DNA of 64,000 nucleotides from Croceibacterium_A sp035626815 (lineage in GTDB: Bacteria > Pseudomonadota > Alphaproteobacteria > Sphingomonadales > Sphingomonadaceae). The position numbers and the translations under genes are program-made. The stretch spans positions 1 to 64,000 of the forward strand of contig DASPMY010000049.1 in assembly GCA_035626815.1 (NCBI GenBank). Direction: 5' to 3'. Positions 42,463-50,644 of the stretch are shown piece after piece. The notes beneath the pieces are model-generated. The model did no database searches. It was not told where the DNA came from and saw nothing but the letters and a program-made list of their open reading frames with translations. How positions within the stretch are numbered: the first letter of the stretch is position 1; each line of letters starts with the position of its first letter.

Positions 42463-43311
42463 TCATGATAACGGCTTGACCGGCCCCAATTGCATGCCGC
42501 CGTCGATCATCACATGCGCGCCGGTCATGTAGCTGCCCGCGTCGCTCGCGAGCAGCAGCGCGAGCGGCTTGATCTGCCAGGTCTCGGCCATGCGTCCGAC
42601 CGGCACCAGCTCGTCCCACGCGGCCTTGGCGGCGGGGTTCTTCTTGACCCAGCCATCGCCGATGTTGGTCACGAACGGGCCCGGGGCAATGGCGTTGACG
42701 CGGATGCCGTGGGCGGCGAGCTCGTAGGCGGCGTGGCGCATGAAGTGCTTCACGCCGGCCTTGGCGGCCATGTAGGGCACGCCGACGATTGCCTCGTTGA
42801 CCTCGGCGGCGTTCGAGCTGGTGATGACGATCGAGCCGCCGCGCCTTTGCGTATTCGCCTTCATCACCCGCGCCGCCTCGCGCACGGTGTGGAACACGCC
42901 CGTGAGGTTGACGGCGATCGACTTGTCCCAGCGCCACTTGTCGTAGACGTCGATCTGCCCGGCCGGATTGCGCCCGCCTTCGGGGGTCCAGAAGCCGTTG
43001 CCCACGTCGAGCCCGGCGTTGGCGAAGGCGATGTCGCAGCCGCCGTAGGCCGCGACGTGGTCGTCGAACGCGCGCGCGACCTGGTCGAGGTCGGCCACGT
43101 CGCAGACGGCCCAGCGCGCGTCGTAGCCCTCGTCGACCAGCCGCTGCGCCTCGCGCGCCGCGCCTGCGCCATCGATGTCGGCCAGCGTCACCCTGGCGCC
43201 GGCCTCGGCCATGCATTCGGCATAAGCGAGCCCGATCCCGCTCGCCGCGCCGGTGACCAGCGCCGAGCGGCCGCGGATGTCGAACTGGTCGAGTGTTGCC
43301 GGAACTTCCAC
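42463..43311 (-). CDS. Short-chain dehydrogenase/reductase
   Basis: This 282-residue SDR has the cofactor motif TGAASGIGLAYAECMA with Asp-selecting LADID (NAD preferred), NAG in FANAGLDVGNG, catalytic Ser in IVITSSNAAEV and YMAAK, and a C-terminal AIAPGPFVTNIG. Longer central insert (WTPEGGRNPAGQIDVYDKW) than classic SDRs, as in sphingomonad catabolic SDRs. The substrate is unknown; the neighbours suggest an alicyclic or aromatic alcohol. Confidence 0.9.
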   Translation of the reverse strand: MEVPATLDQFDIRGRSALVTGAASGIGLAYAECMAEAGARVTLADIDGAGAAREAQRLVDEGYDARWAVCDVADLDQVARAFDDHVAAYGGCDIAFANAGLDVGNGFWTPEGGRNPAGQIDVYDKWRWDKSIAVNLTGVFHTVREAARVMKANTQRRGGSIVITSSNAAEVNEAIVGVPYMAAKAGVKHFMRHAAYELAAHGIRVNAIAPGPFVTNIGDGWVKKNPAAKAAWDELVPVGRMAETWQIKPLALLLASDAGSYMTGAHVMIDGGMQLGPVKPLS

Positions 43312-43343
43312 TGAGTTCTCCCTATCCGCGAAGCGGGGAATTA

Positions 43344-43409
43344 TCGCGCAAAGACGCAGAGATCGCAGAGACTACAGGCTTTCTCTGCGCCCTCTGCGTC
43401 TCTGCGCGA
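43344..43409. repeat. Long imperfect inverted repeat between catabolic genes
   Basis: Two 28-base arms (43344-43371 and 43382-43409) are complementary at 25 positions and built of CGCAGAG/CTCTGCG units. It can form a long hairpin and may terminate transcription between the cupin and SDR genes. Intergenic repeats of this kind recur in many genomes. Confidence 0.7.
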
Positions 43410-43449
43410 ACCAAATTCTGCCCGCCGGCGCGGGCGATACGTCCGCGAC

Positions 43450-43989
43450 CTAGAGATAGAGCTTCGGGTTGATCGGGATGCCGTGCTCTTGGCAGTGGCT
43501 CTCGTAGTGGTTCATCATCCACCACACGTCGGCGGTTTCGACCAGCACCGCGTTCTCGTCGTAGAACTCGATCGGGCCTTCCATCCAGCCGAACAGCTTG
43601 ACCCCGTCGGGATGCTCGGTGACCAGCGTGTGGCTTTCGCCGGGGACCTCGAGGATCAGCCCGCTAGGCGTCGCCACCCAGTCGTACTCGAGGTAGCGGA
43701 CCGAGCCTTCGAGCACGACCATGGTGATCGTCCCGCGGTGGAAGTGCGTGCCGACCACGCCCGGGCCCTTCACCCACAGGATGTTGGAGAACAGGTTGCG
43801 GCGCACGTCGAAGGAAAGGTGCTTGATCGCCGCGGTCGGGCCGAACGGCACCCACGGGCTGTCGTCGTCGCTTTGCGCGTCGATGTAGCGGCCCCCGGGC
43901 GAATACTTGCTGACGAGGTCGCGGTAGGCGAACGGGACGTCGACGATCTCCTTCTTGGTCGACGGCGGGGCTTTCATCTGCGTGGCCAT
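43450..43989 (-). CDS. Cupin protein, 2,4'-dihydroxyacetophenone dioxygenase-like
   Basis: This 179-residue protein has one cupin barrel: the metal-binding motif GVVGTHFHRGTITMVVLEGS is followed by the second-motif-like GESHTLVTEHPDGVKLFGWM. Its length and end pattern (ADVWWMMNHYESHCQEHGIP) fit the family of 2,4'-dihydroxyacetophenone dioxygenase-like cupins, which cleave C-C bonds with iron. Activity is unproven. It lies in a same-strand run with SDR, alcohol dehydrogenase and MFS genes. Confidence 0.83.
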   Translation of the reverse strand: MATQMKAPPSTKKEIVDVPFAYRDLVSKYSPGGRYIDAQSDDDSPWVPFGPTAAIKHLSFDVRRNLFSNILWVKGPGVVGTHFHRGTITMVVLEGSVRYLEYDWVATPSGLILEVPGESHTLVTEHPDGVKLFGWMEGPIEFYDENAVLVETADVWWMMNHYESHCQEHGIPINPKLYL

Positions 43990-44059
43990 GGCTCTCTCTC
44001 CATTGGGGCGGTCCGCCGGGCGCGGACTCGGATGTGGGAACAGTGTAGCGCGCTTGCGG

Positions 44060-45325
44060 CTAGGGCGACACCACCGACACGCTGCCGCGCCGCGCCAGCG
44101 CCATCGGCGCGGTCTCGCGCAGCCCCATCGCCACGAACCCGCTGATCACGGCGAGGACCAGCAGCATCCACAGGAAAGTGTCGGCGCCGAACGCGTCGTT
44201 GAGCACGCCGGCGAGCGGCGGGCCGAACACCCCGCCGAGGATCTCGCACGCGCCCATCGCGAGACCGAGCACGGTGGCGTGGTGGTGCGCGTCGACCGAT
44301 TCGGACGGGATCGTCGCCATGAAGATCGGGAAGATGCCGTTGACCGCCCAGCCGACGAAGAAGATCGCCGCCAGCCCCAGCGCGGGCCCGTCGTAGTACA
44401 TCGCCCCGAGCGGGCCGACGACCGACAGGAACGGCAGCCACACCATCACCGGCTTGCGGCCGATCCGGTCCGACAGGCCGGAGATGGCGAAAGCGTAGAT
44501 CGCCGCGGCGATGCCGAGCGAGCCCATCAGCCAGCTCATCGTGGTCTCGTCGTAGCCCTTGGTCGTCGCCAGGTAGAGCGGCATGAACGCCCAGGTGATC
44601 ACGAAGTGGGCGACCATCAGCACGCCGACGACGACGATGATCCAGATGTTGCGGATCCGGATCGCGTCCATCAGCGTCATGCTCGCGGCCGCGCCTTCGG
44701 CCGGCGGCAGCTTGACCGGCTCCTTGATCAGGAACCACAGCAGGACTGCGCTGACGATCCCCGGCACGCCGGCGAGGTAGAACGCCTCGCGCCAGCCGAA
44801 CGCCTCGGCGAACGCCACCAGCACCACCGGCGCGGCGAAGCTGCCGAGGATGTTGGAGCCAAGGTTCTGCGCCACGCCCTGGGCGAGGCCGCGCTTGTTG
44901 GGGTCGACCTCGCTCGCGACCATCGCGTGGCTGATCGGCATCACCCCGCCCTCGGCCGCGCCCATCAGCAGCCGCGCGCCGATCAGCAGCGCGAACGTCG
45001 AGGCGAGGCCGGTCAGGAACGAGCACAGCGAGAAGGCGATCGTCGCCAGGATCAGCAGCGGCTTGCGGCTGCCGAGATGGTCCGACAGCCGGCCGTAGAA
45101 GAACGCCGCGATCGCCCAGGTGAAGCTGAGGCCGCCGGCGATGAGGCCGATCTGCGTCTGCGTCAGGGCGAGCTTGGGCTGGACGAACGGCATCAGCACG
45201 TTGAGCGCCTGGCGGTCGAAGAACACGATGCCGAAGTTGAGGCTCAGCAGGAACACCAGCAGGGTCTGGTAGCCCGCCGAGTTGTTCATCCAGTTGCCGT
45301 GCGGCGTGGTCGTGCCTGGCTGCAT
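44060..45325 (-). CDS. MFS transporter, ACS (anion:cation symporter) type
   Basis: This 421-residue, 12-helix transporter starts with NFGIVFFDRQALNVLMPFVQ, the TM1 pattern of ACS-family organic anion uptake systems. The loop 2-3 motif GRLSDHLGSRKPLL and GLSDRIGRKPVMVWL in the second half are MFS signatures. Position beside a cupin dioxygenase and dehydrogenases suggests uptake of an aromatic or hydroxy acid. Confidence 0.88.
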   Translation of the reverse strand: MQPGTTTPHGNWMNNSAGYQTLLVFLLSLNFGIVFFDRQALNVLMPFVQPKLALTQTQIGLIAGGLSFTWAIAAFFYGRLSDHLGSRKPLLILATIAFSLCSFLTGLASTFALLIGARLLMGAAEGGVMPISHAMVASEVDPNKRGLAQGVAQNLGSNILGSFAAPVVLVAFAEAFGWREAFYLAGVPGIVSAVLLWFLIKEPVKLPPAEGAAASMTLMDAIRIRNIWIIVVVGVLMVAHFVITWAFMPLYLATTKGYDETTMSWLMGSLGIAAAIYAFAISGLSDRIGRKPVMVWLPFLSVVGPLGAMYYDGPALGLAAIFFVGWAVNGIFPIFMATIPSESVDAHHHATVLGLAMGACEILGGVFGPPLAGVLNDAFGADTFLWMLLVLAVISGFVAMGLRETAPMALARRGSVSVVSP

Positions 45326-45346
45326 GTCGGTTCTACGCTTTCGTGA

Positions 45347-45892
45347 TCAGAGGAAGGAGCGCACCGGGTCGGCGCCGTCCCAGCCGCGGGAGGCCTCCCA
45401 GAAGCGGGTGAAGGTCGCGTCCATGCCGGGGGTCACCGGCAGCAGCTCGAGGAAGCCCCACTGGGCGCCGCCGCCGTTGTCGAGATAGACCACCTCGCCG
45501 CCGGTCGGCACCGCGGCGCGGAACGCCTCGTTGTAGCCGCGCGCCTGGTAGGCCGCGCTGTCGGCGTCGACGTCGGCGCAGGCGATGCCGAGGTGGTGGA
45601 AGCCGTGGCCGCGCAGCTGGATCGTCTCGCGATAGACCGACGGCTCGTCGTCGAGCGGCTGGATCAGCTCGATCAGCATGTGCCCGGCGAAGCCCATCGC
45701 GATGGTGATGTCGGCGCGCGATTCCTCGCCGCGGTAGGTCTGCCCGGGGACGAGGAAATGCGGGAGGACGAAGAACGGCCCGGCGCGCATGTCGGCCACC
45801 CAGCGGCCGATCGCCTGGTGCAGGTCGGGGACCACGAACGCGGTCTGCGCGACGCCGCCCATCGGCTGGCCGTAACCGAGCTCGCCCGCCAT
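45347..45892 (-). CDS. VOC/glyoxalase superfamily protein
   Basis: The 181-residue protein has the paired beta-alpha-beta units of the VOC superfamily: QTAFVVPDLHQAIGRWVADM at the start, LIELIQPLDDEPSVYRETI, then GFHHLGIACADVDADSAAYQ and ends WGFLELLPVTPGM. His and Glu positions fit a single metal site. Members include dioxygenases, epimerases and lyases. ATG 45892 with GAGAGAG upstream is the start. It lies 21 bases before the MFS gene on the same strand. Confidence 0.82.
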   Translation of the reverse strand: MAGELGYGQPMGGVAQTAFVVPDLHQAIGRWVADMRAGPFFVLPHFLVPGQTYRGEESRADITIAMGFAGHMLIELIQPLDDEPSVYRETIQLRGHGFHHLGIACADVDADSAAYQARGYNEAFRAAVPTGGEVVYLDNGGGAQWGFLELLPVTPGMDATFTRFWEASRGWDGADPVRSFL

Positions 45893-46110
45893 GCTCTCTC
45901 CCCGGTCCGGACTTGGCGCCGGCCTTGCGCACTGGCTCGCCGACGCGCGCGACAAAGTCAATCTGTAGTCGGCCGACATCCACTCCCGATCGGGCACCCT
46001 GAACGTGTTCCGGGGGTCCATGCCTCGCCCGGCGCGGAGCCGCCGGTGTGAAACTCGCCGCGCCGCCCGGTCGCGTCGGACGACCGCGCTCCGGGAGGGC
46101 GGCGACATGG

Positions 46111-46131
46111 ATGCTGAAACAAGTTCAGCAT
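46111..46131. repeat. Short perfect inverted repeat
   Basis: ATGCTGAA and TTCAGCAT flank ACAAG. It is an 8-bp perfect stem in the gap between divergent genes, of a type found repeatedly in intergenic regions of related bacteria. Confidence 0.55.
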
Positions 46132-46187
46132 GACGAGCCGGCGGTTTGGCGGCTATTGCGGGCAATCCGAAGAGTGAGGAGCCCAGC

Positions 46188-46943
46188 ATGGCCACGCAAT
46201 TGAAGCGCAGCCCCGATTGCAGCGAGGCGGAATGGGCGGCGCGGCAGGACCTCGCCGCGTGCTACCGCATCTTCGACCTGCTCGGGTGGTCGGAATCGAT
46301 CTACAACCACATCACGCTGCGCGTCCCGGGCGAGGAGTCCTTCCTGATCAACCCGTTCGGGCTGCTGTGGTCGGAAGTGACCGCCAGCAACCTGGTCAAG
46401 ATCGACAGTGACGGCAACAAGCTGTGCGGCAGTCCTTATCCGGTCAACCTGGCCGGGTTCACCCAGCATGCGGTGTTCCACCAGCGGCTGCCGTGGGCGC
46501 ACGCGATCGTCCACACGCACACGCCCGACACGATGGCGGTGTGCGCCAGCGAGGACGGGCTGACCCCGACCAACTTCTACTCGTGCTTCTTCGAAGGCGC
46601 GGTCGGCTATCACGACTTCGAAGGCATCACCGTGCGGCCGGAGGAGGGCGAGCGGCTGATCCGCAACATCGGCAACAAACGCGTGCTGATGCTGCGCAAC
46701 CACGGCCCGGTGGTGATGGCCGAGACGCTGCCGGCGATGTTCCTCAGCTATTACATGCTGCAGCGGGCGTGCGAGATCCAGGTCAAGACCAGCGCGCTCG
46801 GCAAGCCGATCCGCGTGCCGCCCGAGGTCGTCGAGGTGCACCAGCGCGACCGCGACAAGATGCTCACCGCCGACTTCGGCAAGCTCGACTTCGAGGCGTG
46901 GAAGCGCAAGCTCGACGCGGTCGACCGGGGCTGGCGCGAATGA
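46188..46943 (+). CDS. Class II aldolase/adducin family protein
   Basis: The 251-residue protein is of the L-fuculose-phosphate aldolase/adducin fold: YNHITLRVPGEESFLINPFG, the zinc histidines in AIVHTHTPDTMAVCASEDGL, and LMLRNHGPVVMAETLP. These proteins act as sugar-phosphate aldolases or decarboxylases; the bacterial long group is often of unknown function. GAGGAG precedes ATG 46188. The gene is the first of four linked by ATGA overlaps (46188-48032). Confidence 0.87.
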   Translation: MATQLKRSPDCSEAEWAARQDLAACYRIFDLLGWSESIYNHITLRVPGEESFLINPFGLLWSEVTASNLVKIDSDGNKLCGSPYPVNLAGFTQHAVFHQRLPWAHAIVHTHTPDTMAVCASEDGLTPTNFYSCFFEGAVGYHDFEGITVRPEEGERLIRNIGNKRVLMLRNHGPVVMAETLPAMFLSYYMLQRACEIQVKTSALGKPIRVPPEVVEVHQRDRDKMLTADFGKLDFEAWKRKLDAVDRGWRE

Positions 46944-47155
46944 GCAAGTCGTGCCCCAAGTGCGGCGGGCGGATGGACCAGGGCTTCCTGCTCGAGCTGA
47001 AGGACGGCAACCAGAAGGCCGTCGGCGAATGGGTCGAGGGCGTGGCCGAAAAGGCCTGGTACGGCCTCAAGATCCGCGGCAAGCGGCGCCTGCCGGTCGA
47101 GACGTGGCGGTGCGGGCGCTGCCACTACCTCGAAAGCTACGCTCCCGGCGCATGA
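46940..47155 (+). CDS. Small zinc-ribbon protein
   Basis: The 71-residue protein has two Cys pairs (SCPKCGGRMDQGF and WRCGRCHYLESY), the ligand set of a zinc ribbon. It is similar to small rubredoxin-like/PF20097-type proteins of unknown role. Coupled by ATGA overlaps to both neighbours. Confidence 0.75.
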   Translation: MSKSCPKCGGRMDQGFLLELKDGNQKAVGEWVEGVAEKAWYGLKIRGKRRLPVETWRCGRCHYLESYAPGA

Positions 47156-47691
47156 CCGACCTGACCGTCAACGACCGCCCGGTGCGCTTCGACATCGACC
47201 CGCAGACCCCGCTGCTGTGGGCGCTGCGCGACGCGGCCAACCTTACCGGGACCAAGTACGGCTGCGGCGCGGGCGATTGCGGCGCGTGCATGGTGCTGAT
47301 CGACGGCGCGGCGCTGCGCAGCTGCCTGGTCACCGTCGCCGAAGCCGAAGGGCGCATCGTCACCACCATCGAGGGCCTGTCGCGCGACCGCTCGCACCCG
47401 GTGCAGCAGGCGCTGGTCGCCGAGCAGGCGATCCAGTGCGGCTTCTGCACGCCGGGCATCGCCATCGCCGCCGCGGCGCTGCTCGCGCGCAACGCCGACC
47501 CGTCGGACGACGAGATCCGCCAGGCGATTCCCAACTTGTGCCGCTGCGGCGTCTATCCGCGGCTGATCCGCGCGATCCGCCGGGCCGGCCGCGTCGCCCG
47601 CCGCGCCGAGCGGATCAGCGCCGCGCCGGCGCCGGGGATCGATCCGGCGGACGCGGCGGCGGCTGTTCCGGCGATGAGGACAAGCGAATGA
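47152..47691 (+). CDS. 2Fe-2S subunit of a molybdenum hydroxylase, orphan
   Basis: This 179-residue protein has the two iron-sulfur domains of the small subunit of xanthine dehydrogenase/isoquinoline oxidoreductase enzymes: YGCGAGDCGACMVLIDG (plant ferredoxin-like) and QCGFCTPGIAIAAAALL with NLCRCGVYPRLIRAI. In full enzymes it passes electrons from the Mo subunit. No gene for the large Mo-binding or FAD subunit is adjacent. The C-terminus is Ala/Pro-rich. Confidence 0.88.
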   Translation: MTDLTVNDRPVRFDIDPQTPLLWALRDAANLTGTKYGCGAGDCGACMVLIDGAALRSCLVTVAEAEGRIVTTIEGLSRDRSHPVQQALVAEQAIQCGFCTPGIAIAAAALLARNADPSDDEIRQAIPNLCRCGVYPRLIRAIRRAGRVARRAERISAAPAPGIDPADAAAAVPAMRTSE

Positions 47692-48032
47692 AAGCGACGA
47701 TCTGGCACAACCCGAACTGCGGCACCTCGCGCACCGTGCTGGCGCGGCTGCAGGAGCGCGAGGACATCGACCTGAGCGTGGTCGAGTACCTCAAGGACCC
47801 GCCGAGCCGCGACAAGCTCGCCCAGCTCTACCGCGACGCCGGGATTGCCCCGCGCGAGGGCTTGCGCCTGCGCGGCACCGACGCCGCGGAGCGCGGCCTG
47901 ACCGCGGCCGACGACGACGCCGTGCTCGCGGCGATGGCGGCGGAGCCCGCCCTGATCGAGCGGCCGCTGGTCGAGACCGACAACGGCGTGCGGCTGTGCC
48001 GTCCGGCGGAGAGGGTTGCGGAAATCCTCTGA
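47688..48032 (+). CDS. arsC: Glutaredoxin-dependent arsenate reductase (ArsC)
   Basis: The 114-residue protein has the ArsC/Spx fold: HNPNCGTSRTVLARLQE with catalytic Cys11, VVEYLKDPPSRDKLAQLYRD, and the arsenate-binding region IERPLVETDNGVRLCRP. It reduces arsenate to arsenite with glutaredoxin. There is no ars repressor or efflux gene nearby; instead it is the last gene of an ATGA-linked set with aldolase, zinc ribbon and 2Fe-2S proteins. Confidence 0.88.
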   Translation: MKATIWHNPNCGTSRTVLARLQEREDIDLSVVEYLKDPPSRDKLAQLYRDAGIAPREGLRLRGTDAAERGLTAADDDAVLAAMAAEPALIERPLVETDNGVRLCRPAERVAEIL

Positions 48033-48149
48033 GCCGCGGCGATCGGTTAACAGCCGCGCTTGCCAACACCGGGCTTATTTGCCAGTCGGGCCGCTCGTCC
48101 GCCGGCGCGCAATTCGCGTCGGCGCAGCAGAAGGGACGCGTTCCAACCG

Positions 48150-48776
48150 ATGAATGGCAGCGAGTTGGCCGAGGAGCGCCGCGTCTCCAAGCTGATGCGG
48201 CGCGTGTCGCAGGCGTTCGGCCCGGCCGGCATCTTCTTCCAGGGGTTCCTCGAGCATCCGAAGATGGTCGGCTCGATCATCCCGTCGTCGAGCTCGACGA
48301 TCGACAAGATGCTGGCCCCGGTGAAGTGGGACGAATGCCGGCTGTTCGTCGAGTACGGCCCCGGGGTCGGCACGTTCTGCCGCCCGGTGCTCGACCGGCT
48401 CCCGCGCGGCGGCGAGCTGGTGGTGATCGACACCAACCCGCTGTTCGTGGACTACCTGAAGCGGACCATCCGCGACAGCCGCTTCCACGCGGTGCTCGGC
48501 TCGGCCGAGGACGTCGAAGAGATCGTCCGTTCGCTCGGCCACGAGCAGGCCGACTACGTGCTCTCCGGGCTGCCGTTCTCGACGCTGCCCGAGGGCGTCG
48601 GCCCGGCGATCGCCGCCGCCACCTGGCGCGTCATCCGCGAAGGCGGCGCGTTCCTGACCTACCAGTTCAGCGCCACCGCGCGCGATCTGACGGCGCGCCA
48701 CTTCGGCCGGGTCGACACCGGCATGACCTGGCTCAACATCCCCCCGTGCCTGCTGGCGTGGGGCTGGAAGGTCTGA
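48150..48776 (+). CDS. Class I SAM-dependent methyltransferase (PmtA-like)
   Basis: This 208-residue methyltransferase has a SAM-binding motif I region, VEYGPGVGTFCRPVLDRL, motif II VVIDTNPLF, and SGLPFSTLPEGVG. The type resembles phosphatidylethanolamine N-methyltransferases/rRNA dimethylase-like lipid enzymes; the substrate is not established. ATG 48150 begins MNGSELAEERRVSKLMRRV; upstream frame continues without support. Confidence 0.8.
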   Translation: MNGSELAEERRVSKLMRRVSQAFGPAGIFFQGFLEHPKMVGSIIPSSSSTIDKMLAPVKWDECRLFVEYGPGVGTFCRPVLDRLPRGGELVVIDTNPLFVDYLKRTIRDSRFHAVLGSAEDVEEIVRSLGHEQADYVLSGLPFSTLPEGVGPAIAAATWRVIREGGAFLTYQFSATARDLTARHFGRVDTGMTWLNIPPCLLAWGWKV

Positions 48777-48779
48777 CCG

Positions 48780-49592
48780 CTACTCGAACGTCGCCCCGAC
48801 CGCTTCGGCCGAAGGGCCGGCGAGCTGGCGGTGCACCGCGGCCAGCACGGCGACGAACACTACCGTCGCAGCCGAGCTGATCAGGCCATTGAGGATCGCG
48901 CTGACCGTCACCGCCGCCGACTGGCCGATGGCCAGGACCAGCGCGCCAGTCACCATCGCGACGACCACCGAGATGACCACGTAGGCGACGATCAGCAGCA
49001 GGTAGAACAGGAACAACCGAAAGCTGTTGCCGCTGGTCAGGCGCCAGCTTCGCGCCAACACGCCGAACGGGTTGAACACCTTCTCGAGGGCGATGACCGG
49101 TCCGGACAGCGAGACCTTGACGAACACGTAGACCACGAACGCCATGGCGACGAGCAGGGCGAGCGCGGCCAGCGCGGCAACGCCGCTGACCGCCGCCGCG
49201 GCGAGCACCACGCCGACCGCCACGCTCAGCCCGACGGTCAGCACGAGATAAGTTCCGATCGCCGGCAACAGGCCGACCAGCCCGGTCTTCATCGCCTCGC
49301 CCACCGTCGGCCGGCTGCTGTCCCGCAGCAGCGCGAGCAGCGCCAGGTAGCCGACCATCGAGGCCACCATCACCAGCGCGAACAGCCAGCCCCATTCGGT
49401 GTAGATCGACAGCATCGCCTGTTGCACGTTCTCGGGGTCGGCCAGCATCATCTCCTGCAAATCGCCGACGGCGAAGCCGAGGATCACGCTGGGCAGGAAG
49501 AAGAAGATCCCCGCGACGATCAGCAACACTTCGCGGTTGGCGGAGATCATCGTGGTGGCGTCCCGCCAGGCCGCGCTCATGTCGAACTTCAT
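48780..49592 (-). CDS. Multi-span membrane protein of unknown function
   Basis: The 270-residue protein has six or seven hydrophobic segments (LLIVAGIFFFLPSVILGFAV, AALAALALLVAMAFVVYVFV, FRLFLFYLLLIVAYVVISVV) with a conserved loop KVSLSGPVIALEKVFNPFGV before ARSWRLTSGNSFR, a pattern typical of glycerophosphoryl diester phosphodiesterase membrane-domain-like proteins. No enzyme domain is present. Convergent with the methyltransferase gene; divergent from lipB. Confidence 0.7.
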   Translation of the reverse strand: MKFDMSAAWRDATTMISANREVLLIVAGIFFFLPSVILGFAVGDLQEMMLADPENVQQAMLSIYTEWGWLFALVMVASMVGYLALLALLRDSSRPTVGEAMKTGLVGLLPAIGTYLVLTVGLSVAVGVVLAAAAVSGVAALAALALLVAMAFVVYVFVKVSLSGPVIALEKVFNPFGVLARSWRLTSGNSFRLFLFYLLLIVAYVVISVVVAMVTGALVLAIGQSAAVTVSAILNGLISSAATVVFVAVLAAVHRQLAGPSAEAVGATFE

Positions 49593-49661
49593 CCGTCGCT
49601 CCCCGCCAAAGCCAGTCTCGGGGCTTGATAAGCCGAATTCGAAGCGCCAGCAAACCGGCGC

Positions 49662-50330
49662 ATGGAGCACGAGCCCGATCACGGCGCCGCGGCGATCGAA
49701 TGGCGGTATGAGCGCGCGCCGGTGCCCTACCGCGCCGCGCTGGCCGAGCAGGAGGCGCGCAACGCGGCGATCGCCGCGGGCGCGGCGCGCGAGCTGGTCT
49801 GGCTGCTCGAGCATCCGCCGGTATACACCGCCGGGACCAGCGCGCCGCCCGGCGAGCTGCTCGAGGCGCGGTTCGACGTGGTCGAGACCGGGCGCGGCGG
49901 GCGCTATACCTATCACGGCCCCGGCCAGCGCGTCGGCTACGTGCTGCTCGACCTCGGCCGCCGCGGGCGCGACGTGCGCCGTTTCGTCCATGCGCTCGAA
50001 GGCTGGGTCATCGGGACGCTGGCGGACATCGGCGTCGCGGCCTGGGCGGTACCGGACCGAATCGGCATCTGGACGCGCGACGTCGACGGCGCCGAGGCCA
50101 AGATCGGCGCCATCGGCGTGCGCGTGCGGCGGTGGGTGACGATGCACGGCTTCGCGGTCAACCTCGACCCGGACCTGACGCATTTCTCGGGCATCGTGCC
50201 GTGCGGGATCGCCGAATACGGCGTCACCAGCCTGGCGCGGCTCGGCCTTGCGGTCGGGCCGGAGGAATGGGATGGGGCGTTGCGCGCCCGCGCCGGCGAG
50301 TTCCTCGCCGCGCTCGACGGACCGGAGTGA
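49662..50330 (+). CDS. lipB: Lipoyl(octanoyl) transferase LipB
   Basis: This 222-residue enzyme transfers octanoyl groups from ACP to lipoate-dependent proteins. The signature HPPVYTAGTSAPPGEL, GRYTYHGPGQRVGYVLLDL, the catalytic Lys in EAKIGAIGVRV and the Cys in GIVPCGIAEYGVTSL are all present. It overlaps the next gene's first possible GTG. Confidence 0.96.
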   Translation: MEHEPDHGAAAIEWRYERAPVPYRAALAEQEARNAAIAAGAARELVWLLEHPPVYTAGTSAPPGELLEARFDVVETGRGGRYTYHGPGQRVGYVLLDLGRRGRDVRRFVHALEGWVIGTLADIGVAAWAVPDRIGIWTRDVDGAEAKIGAIGVRVRRWVTMHGFAVNLDPDLTHFSGIVPCGIAEYGVTSLARLGLAVGPEEWDGALRARAGEFLAALDGPE

Positions 50331-50335
50331 TCGAA

Positions 50336-50644
50336 GTGACCGACAAGCGCCTGTTCCTGTGCCTCGCCCCGCTGGCGCTGCTCGCCGCCTGCGGCGAGGA
50401 GGCGCCGGCCGACGACAGCCGCTCGGCCTCGGGCACGGTGCTCGAAGGCACGATCAGCGACGCGATGCTGCCGGTGGACACCGTGCGCTCGCAGCCGCCG
50501 CTCGAGGATCCCGAGGCCGCCGAGGAGGCCGCCGAAGCCGATACGGCGAGCGCCTCGGCCACGGGCGGCGCACAGGCCGACGCGGCGTCGCCCGACGCAG
50601 CCGCAACGCCCGCTCCCGAGCCGACTCCGGAAACCGCCGACTAG
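50336..50644 (+). CDS. Small low-complexity lipoprotein
   Basis: The 102-residue protein has a lipoprotein signal with lipobox LLAAC (LFLCLAPLALLAACGEEAP), followed by an acidic Ala/Pro/Glu-rich region with TISDAMLPVDTVRSQPPL as the only distinct block. GTG 50336 has GGAG eight bases upstream; GTG 50327, overlapping the lipB stop, is an alternative. Function unknown. Its stop shares CTAG with the convergent CitE-like gene. Confidence 0.72.
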   Translation: MTDKRLFLCLAPLALLAACGEEAPADDSRSASGTVLEGTISDAMLPVDTVRSQPPLEDPEAAEEAAEADTASASATGGAQADAASPDAAATPAPEPTPETAD

